Assembly (NCBI GenBank): GCA_016271365.2
Contig: CM057449.1
Coordinates: 1,563,350,501-1,563,414,500, forward strand
Direction: 5' to 3'
DNA length: 64,000 bases
DNA from: Neoceratodus forsteri
Taxonomy: Eukaryota; Chordata; Ceratodontiformes; Ceratodontidae
Shown: piece by piece, positions 23,041 through 35,060 of the stretch
Layout: each line of letters starts with the position of its first letter
Position numbering within the stretch: the stretch's first letter is position 1
Notes under the pieces: model-generated
Seen by the model: only the letters and a program-made list of their open reading frames with translations
What the model was told of the DNA's origin: nothing
The model's database searches: none
Made by a program: the position numbers and the translations under genes

Positions 23041-24540
23041 TGTAACCCCTCACCCCTGCCTTTTTGCCAAATGACAGGTGGCATGCTGTTGAAGCTGACA
23101 GCAGTACCTGGTGGGGACCTGGGTTCGGGGAGGATGAGGTTACTCGGCACAGGGGGACCTAGGTTTGGCTACTCTGCACAGGGGCACCCAAGTAAATACG
23201 AACACAGGAACAATAACTGTAATGTCCAGAACCAGGAATGGGATTTTTCAGTGTGGCTTTTATTCACAAACTAGCTGAACAAAACAAAGCATAGACGGAC
23301 CCCCATGGGGCTACATTTCCTGGTAATGCAGATTAGAGACTACAAGGCGGTCCACTGGAAGATGGAACCAGTTATACTGTTTTCAGGCTCTGGACCCACC
23401 AGACACACAGCCCGGACTTGCACGCACTTTGGGTACACAGCCTGACTGGCCCGGCTCCCCGCCGGCCACTTGATTCATGGTCCATTGGAAGAATGAACCA
23501 ATTATCCTGTCGTGGTTCCCCACACCACTTAGAGTCTGTGACTCCTAGAGAGATTTCTTCCTTACTTCTTATGACTCCCCATCTCACAAAGAGAATTCTT
23601 CTTTACACTTGTTGTGGCTCCCCACACCACTTAGAGTCTGCAACTCCTAGAGAGATTTTCCCTTTTGCAACCCCACGTCTGGGTACTTCCCCCATCACTG
23701 GCCAAGTGCATGAGGCAAAGTAGCAACCACAGCAGAAATCCGTAGAGGTGGACCTGGTTACTAAAGATGGGGGGTTTGCCCACCTCCAGCTCCCACAGCC
23801 CATACCCAGCCATTTCTCTGGAAAACTGAAACTTCTGAATGTAGATTAAATGGTAGATGAACTGGTGCATCTCCTCTACGTATTACTTGAACTCACACAT
23901 CACTCTAGCATTTGACATTACTCCACTTGTTTGGCCTAGTCCTATAGGCTTCCCAAAATGTAGCTCAATTCCTAGATTCCACACATGTACCAGGGTGAAG
24001 AAAAACATTTTTGCCCTCTCATGTTTGAGCAAACACTCACCCTTGAGTTGCAGGTGCCCCACAGGCGAATCACAAATCTTCCAACTTTCCAAAACAAAGG
24101 CTGAACTGAGCTGGCAGCTTTTCTTCCTCTTGGCAGAATTAAGGGGATTGCCCCAGGAATCTGCATGGGGATCTTTACATCCCCCCCCGGAGGGAGGGGG
24201 GCACTGAGACCTGGACAGCGGTCTCCACCACTTAAGCACACCTTACTTGCTCAAGACAAACTGGACACTGACTCCTTCTTACTGAAGGCAAAACTGGAAC
24301 TGAACTACTCCCCTTTGAAAACTCCCAATGTTCTATCTAACTCCCTCTGCTGCAGATTCCAATGTGGCTTATGCAGCTGAGAAAGTTCTATTGGTGATGT
24401 CATCCCTCAGTCTCAGCTGAGACTGAGAACAGAGTGAGACAGTGTGAAACCCATTTAACTGGAGTTTCACAAGCTGCCTTCCCCTGCCTACCACTAGGTC
24501 TTACTGGGATTCTAGTAACCCCGGGTAACAAGGGGTTACA
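23041..24540 (-). repeat. Solo LTR, 1500 bp, TSD TATG
   Basis: It begins TGTAACCCCT and ends AGGGGTTACA. The 4 bp on the left (TATG, 23037-23040) are repeated on the right (24541-24544). The ends resemble those of the array LTRs, so it probably belongs to the same broad gypsy group, but the interior differs. Strand is inferred from a minus-strand AATAAA near 23257. No internal region is attached, so it is most likely a recombination product. Confidence 0.82.
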
Positions 24541-24544
24541 TATG

Positions 24545-25490
24545 CTCCCATCACTTTGTTTTACTTTAAAATATCACAATCAAATACCTATAAATACCAT
24601 CAGATGTTACTGTAAAAAAGAAAAAATGTGAACTACTCCAGTTCAGTATAAGTTAACTTATGGAAGATGGTGTAATATTTAATTGGACTGAGGTATTTAC
24701 AGTCCTTACCACTTTACAAACTCTATTGTCTTCTAGTTTAACACTACATTTATTTCAATTTGTTTAAAATGTCCACATTAAAATGTAGATAAATATACAT
24801 AGATAAAAGTGAGAGTTATCTGCATGTGGAAATGTCATGCACCTATGAAGAATTTAGAATAAAGATACATAGCATCTTCTGTGCATCTAAATTGTTTTCC
24901 TTCAGTGAGTATGAAGAGAGTTATTACAGGAAATCTGTGGGCAGTCATATATCGTATTTTGTTGGAGGGGCCCCCTGAGGAAGCTCCACTGAACAAAGTG
25001 CTGGGGTTACTGTGTATGTCGTGGTTGGCTCTCCTACTGTTATCTTTGTATACTTTTAAATTGGCTTCTGATTTCCACAATAAATGTAACATTTTCCCAC
25101 TTGGAACCTGGTCTGCGAGCAGTTTGTGGCTAATTTCAATCTTACTTACCCCTGAGTGCATTTTTTTGTTGTCAAAAATATTATGCCCTACATCTGTTAG
25201 AACCTGTTTTATACAACTATGGAATGTTAGCCAAGATACCAGAGTTATCCCGTGCTCTTTTCAGAAAGTGCCATATGATGTTTGATTTCCACCTGGACAA
25301 CTGCCAGATAAGGCTTAAAAGGACCTGTGTTTAATGTCTTATCTGGGGGATGGCATTTCCAGCAGTGCAGCTGTCCCATAAAATTGCATTAGCTTTGTGT
25401 ATGAGCCCAAGTCACCAATGTGGGACAAGAAGTTATTATTCTGTAACTCAGAGGCAAGAATACTATCAACACTGTCACAAACATATACAG
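24545..25490. other. No gene recognised; unassigned
   Basis: AT-rich sequence with two antiparallel ~110-130-codon frames near 24835-25285 that show no family resemblance. Possibly an old retroelement 3' region. Confidence 0.4.
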
Positions 25491-25540
25491 TAGATAGACA
25501 GGTAGACAAAGATTGTAAGACAGCCAGACAGGTAGGTAGA
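25491..25540. repeat. Degenerate GTAGACAG-type microsatellite (left of CR1)
   Basis: Imperfect repeats of TAGACAGG/TAGACA. A related tract, GTAGATAGATAGACAG, continues at about 26398-26462 on the far side of a CR1 insertion. Confidence 0.7.
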
Positions 25541-26397
25541 CATAGAAACATAGAATGTGACAGCAGATATGGGCCACTGGGCCCATCCAGTCTGCCCATT
25601 TTTGTTAGCATTCTTTTTTTGCTGCAGACCCTACTTGCTCGATAACACAATCTCTCCCCCCTACACCTATGATTCCCTTGTGACTGTCCCAGGCATTTTT
25701 TACTCCCACTACTGTTTTTGCCCCCGCCGCCTCTGTTGGAAGGCTGTTTCAGGTATCCACCACCCACTCTGTGAAGAAGTATTTCCTCACATCCCTCCTA
25801 TATTTACCCTCCTTTTAGCTTCATATCATGCCCCCCTGTTCTACAGCAATCAAATTTATTGCTGAAAAATAGCCCCCCTCCTGTACCTTATTTACCCCTG
25901 TGAGATATTTAAAGGTCTCTATCATGCCCACGTGTCCATATTTAACTCCTTTAGCTTCTTCTTGTAGGGCTTTTGATGCAGACCCTGCACCATTTTTGTA
26001 GCCCTCCTCTGGACCACCTGCACTCTTTTTATGTCCTTCTTGGGATGTGGTCTTCAGAACTGGACACAGTACTCAAGGTGGGGTCATACTAACGATCTAT
26101 ATAGGGGCAGCATCAGCTCCCTCTTCCTGCTAGTGATACCACTTCCGATGATCCCCAGCATGCCACTAGCCCTTCCGACTGCCTCGTCATACTGCATGGC
26201 CATCTTTAGGTCATCCAATATAATTACCCCTAGGTCTCTTACCTGCTTGATCTTTGTCAGTATCACTCAGCCCATTTTGTACTCTGTTCCCAGGTTTCTG
26301 TGGCCCAAGTGCATTATTTTGCACTTTTTTTACATTAAAATCTAGCTGCCCTACCCTTGACCACTTTTTCAGCCTTTTTAATTCACTTTCCATCCAC
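25541..26397 (-). pseudogene. CR1 LINE 3' fragment
   Basis: The tail (complement of TTCTATGTTTCTATG) at 25541 is followed leftward-to-rightward by the CR1 3' UTR block CCCATCCAGTCTGCCCA. Short minus-strand frames then carry VRDLGVIILDDLKMAMQY and SGITSRKRELMLPLYRSLV, the C-terminal part of CR1 reverse transcriptase. 5'-truncated at about 26397, frameshifted, and inserted in a microsatellite. Confidence 0.85.
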
Positions 26398-26462
26398 ACA
26401 GGTAGAGACATAAAGATAGATGTGCAGGAAGGTAGATAGATAGACAGAGAAGATAGATAGAT

Positions 26463-26887
26463 CTGGTTTTGGCAGTGACCTAATATTAGTATTCAGACTA
26501 GAGCCTATGTGGCTGGCTGTTTGTGTTTGTCTCTGTCAATAGTTTAGTTTTGTGGATTTTCATGTGTTTCTGCTTGGCGGAATTGAACCATTCTTGGACA
26601 TAAAATCTATGAACATTTCCTGGACTAAGAAACTGCAAAACATCACCACCAGGTATTGGCATTCTCATCGTAAATCAACTTTTTTGGAAGCCATCAAAGT
26701 CAAAAGTAAGGTCAGTAAATCTGTTATACAAACACTGAGTTGTGGAGTGCTGTACTGAATCCACATTTCCATCTGACTTGTTCTTAAAGGATGTGTACTT
26801 GTCTTTGAGGTCTATTCACAACCATTTTGGAGAACAAAGGGAAGATACTAAAAAAGCATTTTTACATCCTGCATATGCCCCAGGCCA
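26463..26887. other. No gene recognised; unassigned
   Basis: A short frame (26552-26758) has no recognisable features. Confidence 0.4.
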
Positions 26888-27124
26888 ATGTTCATCACCT
26901 TTAGGAATTTAACCCCTTCACCCTTCAGGAATTTATCACATTCTGGGTCTTTGAGCTACAATAACAGTTTTCAAGTCCCCGGTAGTTCACCATTTCCTGT
27001 GGATTTGATTACTTTTCATCAATCATGTGGCACCTCTGAGAACATGGCTTTATATATTGTGCTCTGCAATATCACAGGGCAAATGCAGACCAGCAAGGCC
27101 AAGAGGACTAGATGCCCTACAACA

Positions 27125-28130
27125 AAGCTAGTCTGCAAAATGATTAAAGTGTACCTTCTTAGGATACTACTTATGCTACTTCTGATATCTGAAAATGTTC
27201 ATCCTAACCCAGGGCCTACCGGCCTAGCACCCCATGTCAAAAAAGGCAGGAGGGGTCCCTCACATTAGCCTCAATCAATGTCTGCAGCCTCCTTAACAAA
27301 CTTGACATCTTGCAAACCTGGGTCCAGCAACATAGCCCTGATGTACTCTTTGTTGTCAAAATGTGGCTTAACTCCAAGATACCAGACGCTGCAGTCACCA
27401 TCCCTGGATACTCTATATTCAGGCAGGACAGGATTTCCAAATGAGGTGGGGGCTGTGCCATCTACCTGAGGAATTCCTATCTGGGTCAAGTCTTCCCGTT
27501 CTCAAACCCTAAACCACCCTCGCAGGTTCTCACTATTAAAGTTCTACTTGGGGCACACAACAAGGAGCTTACCATTGCCTCTGTGTATCTACCCCCAAAA
27601 GATCAGTTCAATGGATTTATGAGCATATTGGAAAGCCTACAGGGATTACACCATAACTCTGAACTCATAGTACTAGGTGACCTCAACATAAATTGGCTAT
27701 TGCTGGAGGCCAGAAACTACAAGGATGCTGTCACGTCACTGAACCTCACCTAGCTTGTTACCATCCCCACCAGATGCAACTATAGGACAGGGTTGCGCAC
27801 ACTTCTGTACTGGATCCTTACTAATCACCCTGAATGAATTTGAAAAGTCTCAGTGCTCCCTGATGGGATCAGAGACCACTCACCGGTCACATGTGCCTGG
27901 ACAAGCAAATTCATTAAGCTCCCTCCTAAAATAATCCACACCAGAGTGTTAAAGCAAGGGTACCTTGAGCTACTAAAGACACATCTAAGCCACCTGGACT
28001 GGACACCAATTGACTCTGCCATTGACGTAAACCAAGCCTTAGACCTTTTCATCAGCCACTTCACTGCAGCCTGCAATATCTTTGCACCTCTCAAAAAGTT
28101 GAAGGTCGGGGCAGAGCTAACCCTTGGATA
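27125..28130 (+). pseudogene. L2 ORF2 N-terminus and APE endonuclease
   Basis: The frame from 26888 contains a hydrophobic stretch and then ENVHPNPGP (27191-27217), a 2A-like ribosome-skipping motif as found near the N-terminus of some LINE proteins. A one-base frame change near 27258 leads to the endonuclease: INVCSLLNKLDILQTWVQQ, then VLGDLNINW (the conserved GDxN block) and RDHSPVTCAW near 27870, with the catalytic DH. In-frame stops occur (for example near 27442 and 27751). This nuclease would nick target DNA for reverse transcription; here it is inactive. Confidence 0.85.
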
Positions 28131-30050
28131 ACCCTCAATCTAATCACTTTATTAAAACATAGGGATCATCTTTGGCACTGTGCCTGTGCAACATCCAAAT
28201 CTGGGGATGTTCATAAATATAAAGCTGCCAGAAATGAGTGCACATGGGCAGTTAGGAGTGCCAAAAGCAAATACTTCAAGGAAGCTCTCTCCAACTCCTG
28301 GGGTGATGGAAAAAAATTTTGGAGTAACTTAAAAGACCTTACAGGCAAGGACCCTAAGTCACCACCCACCATGCTCAACATAAATGGAACACCAACATCT
28401 GACCTGTACACAATCACCAACACCTTTAACAATACATTCTCCAACTTAGATAGTGTCCTCCCTTCTAATTTCTTTGATGACCCCTCTGGTAGTAACCCTC
28501 CTGCAACTACTCCTCTCCTACACCCTACCCCACAATTCTACTTCAAGGAGATACCAGTGCATGAAGCCAGAACCTATATTCAGAAGGCCATTCACAATGC
28601 AGGCTACAGCGGTGACTCCCTCGACCTGAAGTTGTTAGCACTTGTCCTTGAAGAAGTCCTTGAACCCCTGACAAAGGTCCTCAACCTATTACTAAGGATG
28701 TCCCAGTTCCCATCTCGCTGGAAACAGGCGACCATCACACCGGTACACAAAAGTGGAGAAAAATCACTGCACTCCAACTACAGACCTATCTCCATTCTCC
28801 CTCCATTGTCTAAGGCCCTAGAGTGCATCACCTCAGACCAACTAGTCAAGTACCTGGAAAAATACGACATCCAGTGTCCTGGGAAACATGGTTTCTGAAA
28901 AGGGCACAGTACCACCACTGCACTATTAGAGTTCATGGGCTTCATCCATACCACGCTCGATCAAGGAAACTGTGTAGGGGCAGTATTCATCGACCTTACG
29001 AAAGCCTTTGATACTGTGAACCACCCACTTCTACTCAAGCAATTATCAAACATTGTGCTCTCCAATGAAGCGCTGCTCTGGTTTTCAAGCTACCTTGGGG
29101 AGAGGGTCCAGCGGGTTAGGATTGCCGGTGTCACCTCAGAAGAAAAGCCAGTCCTTTCAGGGGTCCATCCTGGGGCCACTACTCTTCAGCCTCTTCCTCA
29201 ACGACCTTCCCAGTGTCTGCCACCAGAAATTACTGCTCTATGCCGATGACGCAGTCATGTTCACCAACCACCAAAATGCAGAGCTCTTCGAGAAACAATT
29301 ACAGCTTGAGTTCATGTGCATCGAATAATGGTTTAAGTCACACAAACTGGTCATGAACTACAGCAAAACAAAGGTTCTGACCTTCAACAATGCCAGAAGC
29401 AAGTACAAATCCAGTGACCTCACCATCCTAAACCAAACAGGGACATTACTTGAACACGTTCCTGATTTTAAATACCTAGGTGTCACATTGGACAGCTCAC
29501 TCTCCTACCATCGGCACATAGATTCTGTTGCCAAAGCCACCAACATCCATTATGGGCCTGCTCTACAGCACAAACACTGCATGACTCCTGACACTCTCGG
29601 TTGGCTATCAACAGCTCTGTCACCTCCATCATCGATTACAGGCTAGCAATTTATGGCTCTGCCTCCACCTCTACCCTCCGCAGAATTACAGTTGCACTCA
29701 ACAAAGCATGCAGGCTGCTAACTGGGGCTGACTGACTTACGCACACTTCTGACCTATACACTCGGGCAGGATGGCTTCCTCTCATCAGCCGGATACAGTA
29801 TCAAACCTGCCTCTTAGCCAAAAAAGTCCTCCTCGGGGTCATGCCCCCGGGCATTGAAAAGCTCCTCATTTACCACCACAGCACCCAGCGAACTAGAAGT
29901 TCACAACAACTAACCTTCCTTGTCTCCAGATACCGGACTACCATGGGCCAGAGGGCCTTTGCCCACAGAGCACCACAGTGGTACAATACTCTCAACAAAG
30001 AAACTCTTACTGCTACTGCTCTTGGCACTTTTAAGAGACAACTCTGACTT
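28131..30050 (+). pseudogene. L2 ORF2 reverse transcriptase
   Basis: After a linker (NECTWAVRSAKSKYFKEALS), RT motifs appear in order: NYRPISILPPLSKALE near 28780, AVFIDLTKAFDTVNHPLL (catalytic Asp, near 28990), GSILGPLLFSLFLNDLP near 29165 and LLYADDAVMF near 29230 with both catalytic Asp. The C-terminal region ends near 30047 (FKRQL). Breaks include a stop after KHGF near 28898, a frame change near 29160 and further ones downstream. The spacing and motif style place it in the L2 group rather than CR1. Confidence 0.9.
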
Positions 30051-30485
30051 CATCTCATTTCAACTAGTCGTTGTAACTGCCTTGCCTAATCAGGGGCCCA
30101 CCGCTCACTGCCCTCCACTTCAGTCTTGACAGCTACCTCTCCCCGTCTTGCCCCCTTCTACCTGCCTACCCACTTGCCCCCTCTCCCTTTCCTCCCCTGG
30201 GCTTTTCCTGACTTTTATCCCTTCCCTCCCTCCCTTTTAGAGCTCTTACCCTCACCCTCTACCCTCCGATAATGGCCTTCCAGCCTGCATACCCCCTTCC
30301 CTCTCACTTGCAGTGCTTATTTCTAAGATTGCCCTTGGCTAGTATGTCATGCTACCTAACATTTGGCACATTTTGAATTACTGGAATTTCCTAAGCCTCA
30401 GTCTCTTACTTCTTTTTATTATGTAACTATGTATTATTATGTTGACCTTTGTATGAATGTATACCCCCTATTCCTTTGACATGGG

Positions 30486-30518
30486 ACCTTTGTAAACGAG
30501 CAGTTCCTGCTCAAAGGT
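30486..30518 (+). promoter_or_regulatory. 3' UTR hairpin of L2 copy 1
   Basis: Outer stem ACCTTT (30486-30491) with AAAGGT (30513-30518), a 6-nt bulge, then a perfect inner stem GAGCAG (30498-30503) with CTGCTC (30507-30512) and a TTC loop. It has a structural twin at 38064-38094. Likely the RNA element recognised by the element's own reverse transcriptase (inference). Confidence 0.75.
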
Positions 30519-30779
30519 ATTTGTAACCCTAGATTTCAATAAAATAAAAATAAAAAAATAAATTAGACTGAAATGACTACAACAGCAGAAACAGACCAAT
30601 AAATAAGTTGCATTTTCAATGAAAACCATAAGCTTATGTATTATTTAACATACCAGAGCATGAGCAAATATTAACATTTTTTCAGAAAATAAGCATAAAA
30701 GTGAATTTCATTTTTGTAGATGGTGTCTTCTTTTACATTTCTGTTTTTAAATGTTTAGAGGAGAAGGCTGAAACAGTAC

Positions 30780-30887
30780 CTGTCCAGTGTAGGCAAAGTC
30801 CAGGGCCTGTTTTAGACCAAGGCTGGTAACACCATGTAAATTCACCTCATCTGCTCCACTTTCAACCATACACAGACTGAACATGGC
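30780..30887 (-). CDS. KLHL32: Internal coding exon of a BTB/Kelch gene, probably KLHL32
   Basis: On the minus strand a 108-bp, phase-0 exon encodes 36 residues, beginning AMFSLCMVESGADEVNLHGV and ending ALDFAYTGQ. This is the middle of a BTB domain, the dimerisation and Cullin3-binding module of Kelch-like ubiquitin ligase adaptors. The acceptor is TTGTGCTTTCAG just before 30887, with a good pyrimidine tract; the donor is CAG/GTACTG at 30780/30779. The residues agree best with my memory of KLHL32; a close paralogue is possible. I found neither the preceding nor the following exon in the window, so both neighbouring introns run beyond it. The exon is open with no damage and lies between an L2 (200 bp) and a hAT (170 bp). 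Confidence 0.8.
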
Positions 30888-31058
30888 CTGAAAGCACAAG
30901 ACAAATACAATGGCAGACATTAGGAAATCTTGTACTGTGTTTTTAAATCTTAACAGATGTGTATACTTACAGACCAGAGTAGCACTACCCAAAACACTTA
31001 TATGGGCAAATAATAATGACTAGTGGTTGAAAATGCATTGTACGGTGCAAATTATAAT

Positions 31059-32164
31059 CAAGGCCCCTAGAATTCTGCGGCCGCAGAATTTTGAGCAGAA
31101 CTTGCAATCTACCGCAGAACTTCTGCGGTGCCGCAGAATTCGCTTTTCTTGGTGATTTTTTATTAATATTTCTGTTTATACATAGAATCTGGTTCCCTTC
31201 CCCTCTTTTTATAACCAAAACCCCCCTATATATTCAGAATGTGATGTTATCATTGCTATAACATCATACATTAGCTAATGCAATGGCTGCATTCTGCAAC
31301 AGAAATGAACAGTCATTTATATACCACAGCTCCCACTGCCAGAGACGGTGGCACAGCACATCATGCATGGTGATATTTGCTCAACCTGCACTATAGCCTA
31401 ATACAATTTTCAGTCTTACATTGTTGTACTAGGGCCAACTTAAACAAAACCTTGTCAATAGCACAGACCTGTTAAGTCCATACCTCACTTTGTACAAACC
31501 TATTTGTGCCTTTAAGGTATAGAGACGCTATCTGAAATGAATAACTGGTAAAATGAATTTAACTGTCTAAATGTTTAAGAAAAATAAAGTAATTATGCCC
31601 AGAAAAGTGAAATATGATAATGTGTAGACCTGTTGAAAGAATAGACCTGTTAAATAAATAATTGCACTGTACATATTTTTGCCAGGGTTATTGATTACAT
31701 ATTGTCATTGGTTGATAGAATCACCTAAAAGTTATTGAGAAATGTTGTGTGCAGGGACAGCTGTTGGGCGAGAGGGTAGCATGCTGTGTTTCCATGCTGG
31801 CAACTCAGGTTCAGTTCAGAGATTAGCTCTGGGAGCTGGTTGGGCAGCACAAGGATTGGTGGAGCACATCACTGCTCGGAGCCTGGGAAGATATGGTGCA
31901 CTGTTCTGTCACATGGTGGACACATTGTGATGGGCCAGAGAGCTGTATCTCACAATTGGTTCACATGCATGTCATGGCCTGATGGTGTTACGCAGTGTGT
32001 CAGGGAAAGCAGATTAACATGAAAAGTGAATTTTGCAATAACTCCTCTATTCTATTCTATTTCCAGTGGGACCTGTAAGTAATAAGGATGCAAGTTCATG
32101 GAAATTAAAAAAAAAATATATATATATATACACACACATATATACAGTATCTCTGTCTCTTTCA

Positions 32165-32198
<34 letters not shown>

Positions 32199-32688
32199 GC
32201 ATATTTGTATGTATGTTACAGATTGCATATAAATATATAAGTGATACACAGTGGGAACCTCATGAGTGGTGTAGAAAGCACATACAAGTATATAAGTGAT
32301 AGACAGTGGAAACTTCATTAGTGGGATAGATAGCATGCATATAGAAATACCTTACTTATCACATAAGATCCCCTCTGCATATGTCATTTATGCAACAGGC
32401 TAGGACCTTAAGGGAGAGACATTTGTTTTGCTTTTTTAGGCATAAAATTATTTTTATAAGTCTGTTATTTTTTGAACTAGTGTTACTGTGCTTTCCACCA
32501 TCCTGATTGCTATAACTACTGCCATAAAAGTGAAGTCAGGATGACAAGCTGAAACTGTGATGTGGTAGTTTGTTAGTGCTGCAGAACTTCCACAGAAATT
32601 ATCAACCACCGCCGCAGAAGTTCTGCGACAAATGGTAGTCTTGCCGCAGAACTTGGTCCCACTGTGCCGCAGAAAATTATGGGCCCTG
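31059..32688. mobile_element. Non-autonomous hAT transposon, 1630 bp, TSD ATTATAAT
   Basis: The 8-bp direct repeats ATTATAAT at 31051-31058 and 32689-32696 flank ends CAAGGCCCC and GGGCCCTG. These are hAT-like termini within imperfect TIRs that extend to CTGCGG. Subterminal CCGCAGAA/TTCTGCGG repeats occur several times at each end, including a 20-bp perfect palindrome at 31071-31090. The interior is AT-rich, has no transposase and contains microsatellites at 32116-32195. Confidence 0.88.
32116..32195. repeat. (AT)n and (CA)n microsatellites inside the hAT
   Basis: AT run, short mixed stretch, then a CACACA run from about 32165 to 32194. Confidence 0.95.
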
Positions 32689-32696
32689 ATTATAAT

Positions 32697-34023
32697 GTAT
32701 GATGCCATGGTTTGTTAAATCCAGTATTGATTATAATACATCTGAATAGAAATTTGTAACACTGATCCAGTTCAATTAAAAAAAAATACTCTCCAGTTTG
32801 TAGTTCTATTGAGAGTCAAAGAGTATAAAAGTTATTCTGTTATAAATCACACCTCAGTAAGAGTCCCCGTCCTACTTTCTGACTTCCTTAGCAAAGTTGA
32901 TGTCAGTTTTTGCACCTGACATCCTCTGCTGGCTTTTGATTGTACATCTACAGTATGTTGGAACTGTGTCTCCAGCAGCAGCCTGAAGCATTTGAAAAAC
33001 CAGGACTCTTGCGGTTGGGGGCAGGGACAGGGGAACAAATGAAGAACACACATTGCCCTTCTAATTGCCAATAAGACTTTATGTTTAATGTTTTGTATTT
33101 AAAAGACTTCTCCTTTTAATGAATATTAACAACTCAACATATTGTGTGTGTGTGTGTGGGGGGGGGATTGGCCTGGTTGGTATGCACGCTTGTCCTATGG
33201 TTGGCCCCGATTCCTTTCTTGATCTTGACATCCCAGTCAGGTTTTCATAAGGCTCACTCAGTGCAGCACCAGAGTACATAAAAAGGAAGTACAGCATCTC
33301 CTGTTACGTGTCTGTGCGCTAGTCAGCAAAGGAGGGGAGTCATGCCAGCTGAGCAGTTCCTGTTCCCCCCACTGTCTCACCATGAGAGACTGATGTTAGA
33401 CATTGAGGTGCCCAACATCTACTTAGAGGGACATTATGCATAAATGTTCTGGGGACTCTACCCATGATGCACTGGATCCTGTCTATTTCCAGTTACCTTC
33501 CCAAGGCCTCCACTCGGGCAGATGACTCTATAAACTCAGCAATAGGTGGCAGAGGGTGAGAGGAGGGAGAGCATGGGGTTAAACATAGGGTAACATACAC
33601 ATCACCACGAGGAAGTCCAAAGATCAAGTCCAGGTCTTGACTCCCCTGCCCTGGCCTGTAGGGTCTAGAGACAACGTGGAGGCATCAAGCACTGACCCGG
33701 GGGGGGGGGGGAGTGACGGTTTACTCACTACCCAAGCATCTCCTATGGTGGAAGCAGTGGTGGTATTGACCTTATATAGTAGATGACTAAATTAGGTCTG
33801 CTATGCCCTGCCCATATCTCCCTGCCCATGGTCCTGCAGGTTACCTGAAATAATGATTTGGTGGCAGGGGGTTAAAAATACAGTAGGTGGAAAATGCCAT
33901 ATCTCATGAACCATGAAGCATAATGGCCTTCTCACCACCATACCTCATGATTACCAACAACCAAGACATTCCTCAACACTGCTTCCAGATCATCTGCCAT
34001 AGCTTGGCCAGCAGCATGTGACT
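32697..34023. other. No gene recognised; unassigned intronic DNA with a (GT)n tract at 33143-33158
   Basis: Contains (GT)n followed by a G run at 33159-33166, and another G run near 33700-33711. Frames on both strands are short and without domains. Confidence 0.5.
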
Positions 34024-35060
34024 AACACAGAAATACAGAACTGATTGGCAGATAAGGATCACTTGGCCCATCCAGTCACCCATTTTGTCCCTACCTGTAC
34101 TGTCACTGCAGACCCTAACTACTCCCCACCCCCCACTTTTCTACCAAGATTTATTTGTGCCTGTCCTATGCTTGCTTGAAGCCCACCACTGTTTTCACCC
34201 CACCATCTCTACTGGAAGACTGTTCCAGGTGTCCACCACTCTTTCAGTGAAGAAGTACTTCCTCACATCCCGCCTAAATGTCCTCACTTTTAGCTTCATT
34301 GCATGCCTCCTTGTTCTCGTGCATCTTCTTTTCTGAAAAAATACTCCCCCTCCTGTACCTTATTCACCCCATGAGGTACTTATAGGTCTCTATCATGTTC
34401 CCACTCTCCCTCCTCTCCTCCAGGGTGTATATATTGAGATCCCCCAGTCTCTCTTCATAGGGTATTTGATGCAGTCCCTGGACCATTTTAGTTGCCCTCC
34501 TCTATTTCCTTCCTGAAATGTGGCCTTCAGGACTGGACACAGTACTCTAGGTGGGGTCTCACCAATTATTGATATAGCAGTAACACCATCTCTCTCTGTC
34601 TGCTGGTGATTCCCCTACATATGCACCCCAGCATCCCTCTGACTGTGCCTACTGCCTTGTCACTCTGCCCCGTCACCTTAAGGTCATCAGATATGATGAT
34701 CCCAAGGTTCCTTTCCTGTTTAGTGATCATTAATACCTCTTAACTCATTTTATACACTGCCCCTGGGTTTCTGTGCACTAAGTGCATGATTTTGCACTTT
34801 TTTGCATTGAAATCCTGCTGCCATACCCGAGACCTCTCCTTAAGTTTTTTCAGCTCTCTACTCATTCTCTCCACCCCTCCAGGGTATCTACCCTATTGCA
34901 GATTTTAGTGCCATCTGCAAAGAGGCATACCTTCTCTTCTAGCTCTTCTACAATGTTGCTTATGAAGATATTGAAGGGGCTGGCCCCAGTACCGAGCCCT
35001 GAGGTACTCCGCTGGTCACTTTCCCCTCATTAGAGGCTGAGCTGACTGGAGATGCACCGT
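34024..35060 (-). pseudogene. CR1 LINE 3' fragment
   Basis: It starts with the degenerate tail (AACACAGAAATACAGAA) and the CR1 3' UTR block CTTGGCCCATCCAGTCA. Minus-strand RT remnants follow. The best is NEGKVTSGVPQGSVLGP near 35000, the motif before the catalytic box. Many frameshifts; 5'-truncated. Confidence 0.8.

Larger units (their letters stand above)
26888..30572 (+). mobile_element. L2-clade LINE, copy 1
   Basis: A 2A-like motif, an apurinic-type endonuclease and a reverse transcriptase follow one another. The 3' UTR ends in a hairpin (30486-30518) and an AATAAAATAAAAATAAAAAA-type tail at about 30536-30562. The 5' boundary is uncertain. The element stops about 200 bp short of the host exon. 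Confidence 0.85.

Noticed and set aside
24835..25285. Antiparallel frames of 108 and 134 codons
   Set aside because: No domain, splice sites or conservation argument; probably chance frames.
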